This document shows positions 1-5,537 of a DNA stretch of 10,104 nt, one piece after another. How positions within the stretch are numbered: position 1 is the stretch's first letter; each line of letters begins with the position of its first letter. Below the pieces are notes generated by a model that searched no databases, was not told the origin of the DNA, and saw only the letters and a program-made list of their open reading frames with translations. This stretch comes from Hyphomicrobiales bacterium. Its GTDB lineage: Bacteria > Pseudomonadota > Alphaproteobacteria > Rhizobiales > Devosiaceae. Where the stretch lies: the NCBI GenBank assembly GCA_027082895.1, contig JALWTJ010000559.1:1-10104 (forward strand), written 5' to 3'. The translations under genes and the position numbers were made by a program.

Positions 1-327
1 CGTATTGCTGAACTGCGAAAAGCGCGCGGTCTGACCCTTCAGGCCCTGGCCGATATGGTGGGGGCGAGCAATCAGCAGATCAGCCATCTCGAGAAAGGCA
101 GACGCGGGCTGACGGTGGACTGGGTGGACCGTTTGGCAGAAGCGCTCGACTGCCACCCCTTCGACCTGCTCGATGCCCCGCCGCAGGCCAAATCCGAGCG
201 CGAGCGCGCGCTTCTGGACTTGTTTCGTGGCATGTCGGACGAGCAACAGGACGCGTTTTTCCAGGCGACTGCTGCGTTGGCGCAACCGGTGAGCCGGGAG
301 GAAGCCGATGAGGAGAAACGCGCGTGA
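1..327 (+). CDS. XRE-family helix-turn-helix regulator, 5' truncated by window edge
   Basis: The frame is open from base 1, so the true start lies upstream; the ATG at 55 falls inside the DNA-binding domain and is not the start. The first 60 or so visible residues form a Cro/C1-type HTH: the stretch LTLQALADMVGASNQQISHLEKG has the usual helix-turn-recognition-helix pattern, followed by the typical WVDRLAEALDCHPFDLL ending. The C-terminal 45 residues are charged and probably helical, with no recognisable effector domain. Small XRE proteins of this kind are usually phage-type or plasmid-type repressors or local regulators. Nothing visible names its target. It lies just upstream of the toxin-antitoxin operon, with about 40 bp between its stop and the TTGACA element of that operon, and is probably a separate transcription unit. 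Confidence 0.85.
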   Translation, partial: RIAELRKARGLTLQALADMVGASNQQISHLEKGRRGLTVDWVDRLAEALDCHPFDLLDAPPQAKSERERALLDLFRGMSDEQQDAFFQATAALAQPVSREEADEEKRA

Positions 328-369
328 TTATTGTGACAAACCGATGCGATAGGCGCAGGTTTTCCCTAT

Positions 370-398
370 TTGACAGGAGAGAACCAACCATTGGGAAT
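370..398 (+). promoter_or_regulatory. Candidate sigma-70 promoter for mqsRA
   Basis: A perfect -35 hexamer TTGACA (370-375) is followed after 17 bp by GGGAAT (393-398), which matches the -10 consensus at three of six positions. The predicted start near 405 falls inside the first operator palindrome, which suits autorepression by the antitoxin. The weak -10 is the main doubt. Confidence 0.5.
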
Positions 399-399
399 A

Positions 400-438
400 C
401 ACCATTGTGGTGCCTCTTGAAAAAGCACCATTATGGTT
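400..438 (+). promoter_or_regulatory. Tandem operator palindromes for the MqsA-type antitoxin
   Basis: Two near-identical palindromes of the form ACCA-N3-TGGT occur 26 bp apart centre to centre: CACCATTGTGGTG (400-412) and CACCATTATGGTT (426-438). They lie directly between the candidate -10 element and the toxin start. E. coli MqsA binds 5-3-5 palindromes (AACCT-N3-AGGTT) in its own promoter, so the layout matches while the half-site sequence differs. A degenerate half-site, ACCATTGGG, sits at 387-395. The second palindrome contains the upstream in-frame ATG at 433, one reason to prefer 451 as the toxin start. Confidence 0.6.
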
Positions 439-450
439 CTATGTTCAGCT

Positions 451-768
451 ATGACCGAAAAGCGCAAGCCAACATATGATTTAGAGGCGATCAAATCGGC
501 TTTCTCGACGGTGGAGGGATTGAATGCAACAGGTTCTGCAATCAGGGGTGCCGCAGCCTTGGGGTTCGGACGCAGGGAAATCGTCGGTGCGATCCAGTCT
601 GTCGACCGGAAACACTTTTTCAAGTCGATGACATCCTATGCTGATCATCGAGTCTGGCAGGATGTTTACTATGTGCCGTCCGAACAGGGCACGCTTTATG
701 TCAAGTTCACCGCAGACGCGGTGACGGACTTTCTACTCTTGTCGTTTAAGGAGAAGGGCAATGACTAA
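451..768 (+). CDS. mqsR: MqsR-family toxin (mRNA interferase of a type II toxin-antitoxin system)
   Basis: This 105-residue protein matches MqsR in length and in its signature KSMTSYADHRVWQDVY, followed by a Y-x-K strand and the terminal SFKEK. By alignment to the E. coli protein, whose K56, Q68 and Y81 are the active-site residues, K58, Q70 and Y83 are all kept, so the toxin looks intact. MqsR is a RelE-fold ribonuclease that cleaves mRNA at GCU-type sites. The start at 451 (MTEKRKPTYD) aligns with the E. coli start MEKRTP; an in-frame ATG at 433 would add six residues but lies in the operator. No good Shine-Dalgarno is seen before 451. The gene overlaps the antitoxin gene by 8 nt, in the toxin-first order typical of mqsRA. 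Confidence 0.88.
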   Translation: MTEKRKPTYDLEAIKSAFSTVEGLNATGSAIRGAAALGFGRREIVGAIQSVDRKHFFKSMTSYADHRVWQDVYYVPSEQGTLYVKFTADAVTDFLLLSFKEKGND

Positions 769-1174
769 CCCAACCTGCCCGGAAACGGGCCAACCGATGG
801 AACGGGGCGTTCGCCCAATGACCATCACATACAAAGGCCATTCGGCGACCTTTGACATGCCGGGCTGGTATTGCGATGCGAGTGACGAGAGCATCCATAC
901 CGGTGAGGATATGAAGGTTTCCGATCGGGAACTGAATTTGTTGAAGGCGAAGGCTGAAGGCCTGCTGGAGCCTCAAGCCGTTCGCCGAATCCGGAAACGG
1001 TTGAAACTAACCCAGAAAGATGCCGGTCGTCTGATCGGAGGCGGGCCGAACGCGTTTCAGAAATACGAAAGCGGGGACGTTCTTCCCAGCCATGCGGTAA
1101 CTAGCGCATTGCTCCTTCTGAACCGGGACCCGAAGGGGCTGGAAGTCTTGAAAAGACATGCAAACGCTCAGTAG
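761..1174 (+). CDS. mqsA: MqsA-family antitoxin with HTH domain and only two zinc-type cysteines
   Basis: The protein has 137 residues. Residues 1-66 correspond to the toxin-binding N domain and 67-130 to the C-terminal HTH that represses the operon. The HTH contains LKLTQKDAGRLIGGGPNAFQKYESG, almost the E. coli MqsA signature; N97 is kept, while E. coli R101 is K101 here. The E. coli N domain binds zinc with two CxxC pairs; here only C6 and C38 remain, with T9 and S41 where the partner cysteines would be. Translation starts inside the end of mqsR, with AAGGAG (748-753) as a strong ribosome binding site 7 nt upstream. It should neutralise MqsR and act as a dimeric repressor on the palindromes at 400-438. 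The family call is firm; zinc binding is doubtful. Confidence 0.88.
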   Translation: MTNPTCPETGQPMERGVRPMTITYKGHSATFDMPGWYCDASDESIHTGEDMKVSDRELNLLKAKAEGLLEPQAVRRIRKRLKLTQKDAGRLIGGGPNAFQKYESGDVLPSHAVTSALLLLNRDPKGLEVLKRHANAQ

Positions 1175-1206
1175 CTCCGTTTGGGTTTCAGCCCGAAAAC
1201 GTGGAG
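1175..1206 (+). terminator. Possible stem-loop terminator after mqsRA
   Basis: Directly after the mqsA stop an interrupted hairpin can form: CTCC (1175-1178) with GGAG (1203-1206), GTTT with AAAC, and GGG (1183-1185) with CCC (1192-1194) around a short TTTCAG loop. It contains two bulges and is followed only by GTTT, not a proper U tract, so intrinsic termination is uncertain. Confidence 0.3.
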
Positions 1207-1801
1207 GTTTGGTGCAAGCCGTTTGACTGCTGAACTTTGCTTGGAAACCCGCACCAATACCGAACTAAGAGAATGAAAACGCTCGGTTAATTGCGGGTTT
1301 TCGCTTTGTTTTGACCGGCTTTTCGAGAAAAAGTCGTTGGTATGTCGTGTCCTCCGCCACTTGCCTTCATTGAAACACGAATGTGCCCCAACGCATGGGT
1401 GATTTTCTTTATGTTTCAAAGGGGTTTAGGTCAGGCGAGCGAACCTGCGAGAATGCCCGGTCACCTCATTACGCTCTCTATCCCTCGTTTCTCTCTATTC
1501 GACCGAACCTCGGAGCGATTTGGTTCGCTCGACGAAAGCCCAATAAAACAAGGGTTTTTCGAGAGTTTCGCATCCGACCGGTTGCAGCCGTGTCAAATCC
1601 TCTCACGCGATTAGAGAAAACAGAAAAGGACGTGGTGGGGCGAAAGGCACCGCGTTGCTTGGGTGTTCAAATGTCGCGAGAAGAAATTCACGCAATTGAA
1701 CATCGCAGATCATAGGCTCCGGTGTTGCGAATGGTGGCTGAATAACGCTAACCTTCACTTTCACCCTACCAAGCGTTTGATTTTCCTCATAGGCATCCAA
1801 A
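1207..1801. other. 595-bp stretch without a convincing gene; several inverted repeats
   Basis: Open frames here (for example 1342-1614, 1383-1715 and minus-strand 1603-1839) have no recognisable domain, no good ribosome binding site and atypical composition, so I do not call genes. The stretch looks more AT-rich than its neighbours. It holds inverted repeats: TTGAAACA (1370-1377) with TGTTTCAA (1412-1419); CGAGCGAACC (1436-1445) with GGTTCGCTCG (1522-1531); and a local hairpin GAGCGA (1513-1518) with TCGCTC (1525-1530). TTTTCGAGA occurs directly repeated at 1320-1328 and 1556-1564. The stretch may contain a long leader, an untranslated RNA, or decayed DNA at the edge of the toxin-antitoxin island. 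No tRNA cloverleaf was found. Confidence 0.5.
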
Positions 1802-2593
1802 TTGACCAACAAACACATCCCGCCAATCCTGTCAGACAAACACCCCGCCGAGGCACCGGTTTTCCGGCCGGAAAACCTGTTGCGGGAAGGTCGCCGTCAG
1901 CGGGATCTGCCAAAAGGTGAGGTGCCGGAGATCTGTTTTCTGGACCCGGATGGGGATATTGCAAGGTGGCTCATTGCGCAGAAACAAGCGAAGCGCAGCC
2001 CTTACTGGGCGTGTTATCATACCGAACTTTACGTGTTTGAGCTGGACGGGCGGCAAATCGGCGTGATTGGCAATGCGGTTGGGGCCTCGTTCGCCGTGCT
2101 CCTGGCTGAGCAATTGTTTGTTTCGGGCTGCGAGCTTCTGGTCAGTATCACCTCGGCTGGTCAGATTGCAGAGGAACTGGAGACACCTTGCTTTGTTTTG
2201 ATCGACAAGGCGCTTCGTGACGAAGGCACCAGTTACCACTATCTGCGGCCATCAGATTATTCCCCCGCCCCAGAAGCCATGCTTGCCAAGCTGGCGGGGG
2301 CGTTTGAAGGCTTGGACTTTGCTGTGATCGAGGGGGCGAGCTGGACAACCGATGCGCCGTATCGCGAGACCGAAAGTGCGATTGTGGCGAACCGCGCGCG
2401 GGGTGTTTTGGCGGTGGAAATGGAGGCGGCAGCGCTTTATGCGTTTGCGGCGGCCCACGACAGGTCCGTGATTTGCTTTGCCCACATCACCAACCAGATG
2501 GCGCAGGCGGGGGATGATTTTGAAAAGGGCGAGGCCGATGGCGCTTTGGCCAGCCTTGCCCTTTTGGCGTCTGTGGTTAAGGCCGTTCGGTGA
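1802..2593 (+). CDS. Nucleoside phosphorylase-like protein (PNP/UDP phosphorylase family)
   Basis: The protein has 263 residues, normal for the family. Recognisable parts are the glycine-rich GNAVGASFAVLLAEQL (90-105), the strand ELLVSITSAGQI (111-122), RDEGTSYHY (139-147), SWTTDAPYRET (180-190), and VEMEAAALYAFA (205-216), which is the MExxA element that contacts the ribose in phosphorylases and nucleosidases. Family members split purine or pyrimidine nucleosides with phosphate, or hydrolyse them, in the cytosol; the sequence does not tell which substrate this copy uses. The start is not certain: the frame opens at 1793 after a TAG, and TTG at 1802 is the best candidate because it gives a short leader before the conserved VFRPENLLRE motif. 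Only a weak AGG precedes it. It stands alone, 28 bp from the convergent SHOCT gene. Confidence 0.82.
   Translation: MTNKHIPPILSDKHPAEAPVFRPENLLREGRRQRDLPKGEVPEICFLDPDGDIARWLIAQKQAKRSPYWACYHTELYVFELDGRQIGVIGNAVGASFAVLLAEQLFVSGCELLVSITSAGQIAEELETPCFVLIDKALRDEGTSYHYLRPSDYSPAPEAMLAKLAGAFEGLDFAVIEGASWTTDAPYRETESAIVANRARGVLAVEMEAAALYAFAAAHDRSVICFAHITNQMAQAGDDFEKGEADGALASLALLASVVKAVR
1858..1877. repeat. Perfect 20-bp palindrome inside the phosphorylase gene
   Basis: GGTTTTCCGG followed by its exact reverse complement CCGGAAAACC. It lies 56 nt after the proposed TTG start and, in frame, encodes the conserved residues VFRPEN, so it may be a chance result of codon choice. It could also act as a hairpin near the 5' end of the mRNA or as a protein-binding site. 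Confidence 0.7.
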
Positions 2594-2621
2594 GATTTTG
2601 CGGCTTAGCCAGAGGTAAGCT

Positions 2622-2843
2622 CTATTGTGAAAGCGTGGCTTTCATTTCCTCGTATTCTTCTTTGCTGATCTCACCGGCTGCAAAGCGCCGGTCGAGTATC
2701 TGGCGCGGGGTTTCGTCGTCTTTCGAATGCATACCGCTCATGCCCCCACCAAACATGCCACGCATGAAATAGAGGAACACTGCCAGAAACAGCAGCGGGA
2801 AAATCCACATATAGCCAAATCCCGTCCAGTTTCCGTATCCCAT
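2622..2843 (-). CDS. Small membrane protein with SHOCT domain
   Basis: The 73-residue protein has a Gly/aromatic N terminus (MGYGNWTGFGY), one hydrophobic segment at about 12-30, a Gly/Met-rich linker (RGMFGGGMSGMHS) and a C-terminal SHOCT motif (about 46-71: RQILDRRFAAGEISKEEYEEMKATL). SHOCT is a short helical motif, often at the end of small membrane proteins and of unknown biochemical role; such genes are frequent in heavy-metal and copper gene clusters. GGGAG on the minus strand lies about 7 nt before the ATG. The gene starts 25 bp after the arsR-type stop, so the two are probably co-transcribed and repressed together. The Met/Gly linker fits the Met-rich theme of the opposite operon. Confidence 0.8.
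   Translation of the reverse strand: MGYGNWTGFGYMWIFPLLFLAVFLYFMRGMFGGGMSGMHSKDDETPRQILDRRFAAGEISKEEYEEMKATLSQ
2628..2644 (+). terminator. Weak hairpin between convergent genes
   Basis: TGAAAGC-GTG-GCTTTCA is a perfect 7-bp stem with a 3-nt loop, 34 bp after the phosphorylase stop and followed by TTTCC. It could end phosphorylase transcription, but it also lies in the last codons of the opposing SHOCT gene and lacks a proper T tract. Confidence 0.3.
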
Positions 2844-2867
2844 AGCGCTCTCCCTGGTGTCGCGGCC

Positions 2868-3197
2868 TCAGCTGGCCTTTTTATGTGTTTCGGGTTTTTC
2901 CAGGGTCTCTGCCCAGGAACGAAAATCATCCAGAAGGGCCAGAATTTTCTGGTCTGGCAGGCAGTAATAGACGAAAGCGCCGCGTTTTTCGGGGCGCACC
3001 AGTCCGGCCTCGCGTAACAGGCGCAAGTGGAACGAGACATTGGTTTGGCTAAGCCCCGTTTCTTCGACGATCGAGCCCACCGACTGGCACTCCATCCCCA
3101 GCCCGCACAGGATGCGCAGGCGGTTCGGCTCCGACAGGAGTTTGAATATTTCGCTCAGGGCCTTGACGCCGTGGCAATCCGTCACAATATCATTCAT
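2868..3197 (-). CDS. ArsR/SmtB-family transcriptional repressor
   Basis: The protein has 109 residues with the winged-helix layout of the family: helix ALSEIFKLLSEPNRLRILCGL (13-33), recognition helix SQTNVSFHLRLLREAGLV (50-67), and wing RPEKRGAFVYYCL (68-80). ArsR-type dimers sit on operators and fall off when metals, persulfides or oxidants bind. Cysteines are C8, C31, C37 and C79. C31 lies where the sulfide-responsive repressors BigR and SqrR have their first sensing cysteine, but there is no matching C-terminal cysteine, so sensing might instead use C8/H9 with C31 or C37. The gene is divergent from the Met-rich DUF302 operon and is followed by the SHOCT gene; it probably represses both directions. 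The start codon overlaps the first of three operator-like repeats. Confidence 0.9.
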   Translation of the reverse strand: MNDIVTDCHGVKALSEIFKLLSEPNRLRILCGLGMECQSVGSIVEETGLSQTNVSFHLRLLREAGLVRPEKRGAFVYYCLPDQKILALLDDFRSWAETLEKPETHKKAS

Positions 3198-3233
3198 ATG
3201 AGTAGTCGCTTATATGATTGTCTACACATATGA
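3195..3233. promoter_or_regulatory. Divergent promoter/operator with three YATATGA repeats at 16-bp period
   Basis: CATATGA (3195-3201), TATATGA (3211-3217) and CATATGA (3227-3233) are spaced exactly 16 bp apart in the 79-bp gap between the arsR-type start (3197) and the DUF302 start (3277). The first and third contain the palindrome CATATG. TATGAT at 3229-3234 is a good -10 candidate for the rightward operon. On the minus strand TATAAG, the complement of 3208-3213, could serve the regulator. The repeats overlap these elements, as expected for ArsR-type autorepression. Confidence 0.5.
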
Positions 3234-3276
3234 TCTATTAAACACGACGCGATGTCAACCAAACAGGAGAAGCGCC

Positions 3277-3849
3277 ATGAACGGCAAGATGAAAGAGATG
3301 ATGGGCAAAATGGATGCCGACATGAAGGAAAAGGGCCAGAGCATGATGGCGCAGTGCAAATCCATGATGGAACGCATGGAGCCGGATATGAAGGCCGAGT
3401 GCCAAGGCATGATGAAGCGTGCCAAATCCATGATGGGGGAAAGTGATGAGCCCAAATCCGGTGATCTGGTGTTTACGCATAAAGCCGCCAACAGCTTTGA
3501 CGAGATCGAGGCGCGAGTCGAGAGCGACGCCGAAGCCATTGGCCTTGAACTGAAGAAGCACTATCCGTTTTCGAAAAACCTGCCTGCTCAGAAGGGACTG
3601 GAGATCAAGGAAGATGCCTCGGTTTATGAACTGTGCAACGCGCCGCTGGCTGCAGAATTGCTCAACACCCAGCCCGAGCTGAACGTGCTGATGCCTTGCC
3701 GGATCAGCATCTATGCCAAGGATGGCGAGGTTTTTGTCACCATCCCCAACCTTGAAACCCAGCTTGAGGCTTTGGGCGCAGAAGGCGAGCTGAAGGCCAA
3801 TATCCTCGATCTCTATGCAAAAATGGTCGAGATGATCAAAGCTTGGTAG
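3277..3849 (+). CDS. DUF302-domain protein with Met-rich N-terminal repeat
   Basis: The protein has 190 residues. Residues 66-160 form a DUF302 domain with its two typical conserved cysteines, C120 in ELCNAPLAAELL and C141 in VLMPCRISIY. Residues 1-55 are unusual: 16 methionines in the first 53, two extra cysteines (C27, C42), many Lys/Glu, and a visible 22-residue duplication. The residues after 165 are helical. No signal peptide is seen, so it is probably cytosolic. DUF302 proteins recur near sulfur and metal genes but have no settled function; the MM pairs suggest binding of a soft metal such as Cu(I), which is inference. The ATG at 3277 is chosen because AGGAG (3265-3269) lies 7 nt upstream; an in-frame ATG at 3214 lies in the operator. 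It is first in an operon with the TauE/SafE gene, 21 bp downstream. Confidence 0.85.
   Translation: MNGKMKEMMGKMDADMKEKGQSMMAQCKSMMERMEPDMKAECQGMMKRAKSMMGESDEPKSGDLVFTHKAANSFDEIEARVESDAEAIGLELKKHYPFSKNLPAQKGLEIKEDASVYELCNAPLAAELLNTQPELNVLMPCRISIYAKDGEVFVTIPNLETQLEALGAEGELKANILDLYAKMVEMIKAW
3310..3441 (+). repeat. Two tandem 22-residue Met-rich repeats in the DUF302 protein
   Basis: Residues 12-33 and 34-55 align without gaps and share 11 of 22 residues. The common pattern is M-(D/E)-x-D-M-K-x4-Q-x-M-M-x3-K-S-M-M. Each unit has one cysteine, but at different offsets (C27, C42). Confidence 0.65.
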
Positions 3850-3870
3850 ACCCGCTCCGGAGGCAGGGAA

Positions 3871-4608
3871 ATGAACGACTATATTCTGTATTTTTCCCTG
3901 ACGCTGGGGTTTTCCACCCTGTTTTCAATGGGCGGCATCGGAGCGGCGATTGCGCTGGTGCCGCTGTTTAACGTGGCGGGGGTGCCGATCAACCTCGCCA
4001 AGGCAATCGGGCTGTTCGTCAACACGTCCAGCACCATTACAGCCAGCGTGATGAACTTCCGGCGCGGGGTGCTGAACGTGAAGGCGACCCTGCCGCTGGT
4101 AGTCGCGATCCTGCTGGCAACGCCGCTTGGCGCCTGGCTTAGCCAGTATGTCGTTGATATCTGGGTGAAATGGCTGTTGGTGGTATTTCTGCTCACCAGC
4201 GGCACGCTGCTCTTGTTTCAGAAACGCGAGGCGCGGTTCCGGTTTTGCAGCCCGGTGCTGCTCGCGGCTCTGGGCGGCAGTGTCGGCATCATCTCCGGCC
4301 TGCTGGGCGTTGGCGGCGGCTCGCTCCTGATCCCCATGCTGATCTTGCTGGGCTATAACGCCAAGGAAGCAGGCGTTGCCGTTTCCATGGTGATCCCGTT
4401 TTCGTCTTTCGGGGCCTTCGCTACCTATCTGAGCTTCACCGAAATGGACTGGCCGCTGTTGGGCGTTGTCACCATTGCCGCCATCCTCGGCGGCTATCTC
4501 GGTAACCGGATCATGCATTTCAAACTATCGCCGGCGCAGGTCAAAAAACTGATCGGTCTCGTGCTTTACCTTCTGGCGGCCAAAATAGCCGTCGGCTTGT
4601 TAACCTGA
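3871..4608 (+). CDS. TauE/SafE-family membrane permease (sulfite/sulfonate exporter type)
   Basis: The 245-residue protein consists almost entirely of hydrophobic segments, about seven to eight helices. It shows the internal duplication of the family: SMGGIGAAIALVP (19-31) in the first half and GLLGVGGGSLLIPMLILLGY (143-162) in the second, the latter being the strongest family signature. Relatives export sulfite, sulfoacetate or other organosulfonates, or move thiosulfate or sulfur species; the substrate here cannot be read from sequence. GGAGG (3859-3863) is 7 nt before the ATG. The gene lies between two genes for Met-rich proteins and should be co-transcribed with them. Placed beside ArsR and rhodanese genes, transport of a sulfur species across the inner membrane is the most natural reading. 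Confidence 0.88.
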   Translation: MNDYILYFSLTLGFSTLFSMGGIGAAIALVPLFNVAGVPINLAKAIGLFVNTSSTITASVMNFRRGVLNVKATLPLVVAILLATPLGAWLSQYVVDIWVKWLLVVFLLTSGTLLLFQKREARFRFCSPVLLAALGGSVGIISGLLGVGGGSLLIPMLILLGYNAKEAGVAVSMVIPFSSFGAFATYLSFTEMDWPLLGVVTIAAILGGYLGNRIMHFKLSPAQVKKLIGLVLYLLAAKIAVGLLT

Positions 4609-4623
4609 CCAAAGGAGAATACC

Positions 4624-4881
4624 ATGAACAAGACCTTCCAGAACCTGATGGAGAAAATGATGTCGGGCATGATGAAGCCCGAGGACATGCCCCACATGAT
4701 GGAAACGATGATGGATAACATCTTTGGCCAGATGACAGCCGAAGACCGCATCACCTTCATCGAAAACATGATGCCGCGCTGTATGGGGATGATCTTTTCC
4801 GAGATCGACGAGGAAAGCCGCAAAGAGGTCGCGACCGCCATGCTGACCAAGCTGGCCGATGTGCTGAAAGCCCAGCTTTAG
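4624..4881 (+). CDS. Small Met-rich hypothetical protein
   Basis: The protein has 85 residues with 17 methionines (20 percent), most of them in MM pairs in residues 1-56, for example EKMMSGMMKPEDM, HMMETMMDN and ENMMPRCMGM. There is one cysteine (C53). The C-terminal 30 residues look like an ordinary amphipathic helix. No signal peptide or membrane span is seen. I do not recognise a named family. The Met/His/Cys content would fit a soft-metal chaperone or buffer, but this is inference from composition. AAAGGAG (4611-4617) is a strong ribosome binding site, so it is a real gene. It is third in the operon after the permease, and its Met-rich part resembles the N terminus of the operon's DUF302 protein. 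Its stop overlaps the stop of the convergent ArsR-rhodanese gene by 4 nt. Confidence 0.8.
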   Translation: MNKTFQNLMEKMMSGMMKPEDMPHMMETMMDNIFGQMTAEDRITFIENMMPRCMGMIFSEIDEESRKEVATAMLTKLADVLKAQL

Positions 4882-5537
4882 GGCTGTTCGACCGGCAGCC
4901 CCGCCGCACGCCATTCCGGCAGGCCGTCTTCCAGTCGTCGTGCCTTGATCCCGCGTTGGCGCAGGGCGGCGACGGCTTCAAATGACAACACGCAATAGGG
5001 GCCGCGACAATAGGCGATCACCTCTTGCGCGGGGTCGATTTCCGACAGGCGGGTTTCCAGTTCCTCCAGCGGGATGTTTTTCGCCCCCGGCAGGTGCTCC
5101 ATGGCAAATTCGTCTTTCGGGCGGACGTCCAGCACCGTGACCAGCCCGTCGCGGCTCCGTTCCAGTAATTCCTCGTGGCTGACGGCTTCCATGTCGTCGC
5201 GTTTGTGAAAGTAGTCGCGCATAACCTTGTCGACTTCGGCCAGATTATGCTCGCCCAGATCAAAGAGCGCACCCAGCAACGTCAGAACATTGTCGCCCTT
5301 CAACCGGTAGAGGATGTATTTCCCGTCGCGTCGTGATTCGACCAGCCCGGCCCTTTTGAGTTGCTGTAAATGTTGCGAGGTGTTGGCGGTGGAAAGCCCG
5401 ATCTTGGCCGCCAGCGCATCGACGCCGCGCTCGCCCTGTCCCAAATGTTCCAGAATATCAATGCGATGTGCGTTTCCGAGCGCCCGCGCAATAGCGGCGA
5501 ACTCTTCATATAGCTTCAGTTTCGGGCTGGTTGACAT
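4878..5537 (-). CDS. ArsR-type regulator fused to a rhodanese domain
   Basis: The protein has 219 residues. Residues 10-95 are an ArsR/SmtB winged helix (IARALGNAHRIDILEHL, recognition helix STANTSQHLQQLKRAGLV at 49-66, wing RRDGKYILYRL). Residues 118-215 are a rhodanese domain with VLDVRPKDEF (135-144), LPGAKNIP and the active loop YCRGPYCVLS, in which C177 is the predicted sulfur-carrying cysteine. The protein has only two cysteines, C177 and C182, both in that loop. ATG at 5537 is preferred over the upstream GTG at 5552 because family members start shortly before the first helix. A persulfide on C177, or a C177-C182 bridge, is the obvious candidate signal, but this is inference. It is divergent from the desaturase operon and probably controls it and itself. 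Confidence 0.9.
   Translation of the reverse strand: MSTSPKLKLYEEFAAIARALGNAHRIDILEHLGQGERGVDALAAKIGLSTANTSQHLQQLKRAGLVESRRDGKYILYRLKGDNVLTLLGALFDLGEHNLAEVDKVMRDYFHKRDDMEAVSHEELLERSRDGLVTVLDVRPKDEFAMEHLPGAKNIPLEELETRLSEIDPAQEVIAYCRGPYCVLSFEAVAALRQRGIKARRLEDGLPEWRAAGLPVEQP

Noticed and set aside
1590..1616. tRNA 3'-end-like string (TGTCAAATCCTCTCACGCGA) as a possible attachment site
   Set aside because: No matching acceptor or anticodon arms upstream and no second copy in the window.
1207..1801. CRISPR array or tandem repeat
   Set aside because: Only isolated inverted and short direct repeats are present; no regular repeat-spacer spacing.
1168..1839. Several 78-110 codon frames in the mqsA-phosphorylase gap
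   Set aside because: No domain, no ribosome binding site and odd composition; they overlap one another on both strands.
3214..3276. Upstream ATG extending the DUF302 protein by 21 residues
   Set aside because: It lies in the operator-like repeats, while the ATG at 3277 has a well-placed AGGAG.
3925..4518. 197-codon minus-strand frame opposite the TauE/SafE gene
   Set aside because: Shadow composition (Gln/His/Arg-rich); the plus frame carries the family motifs and a ribosome binding site.
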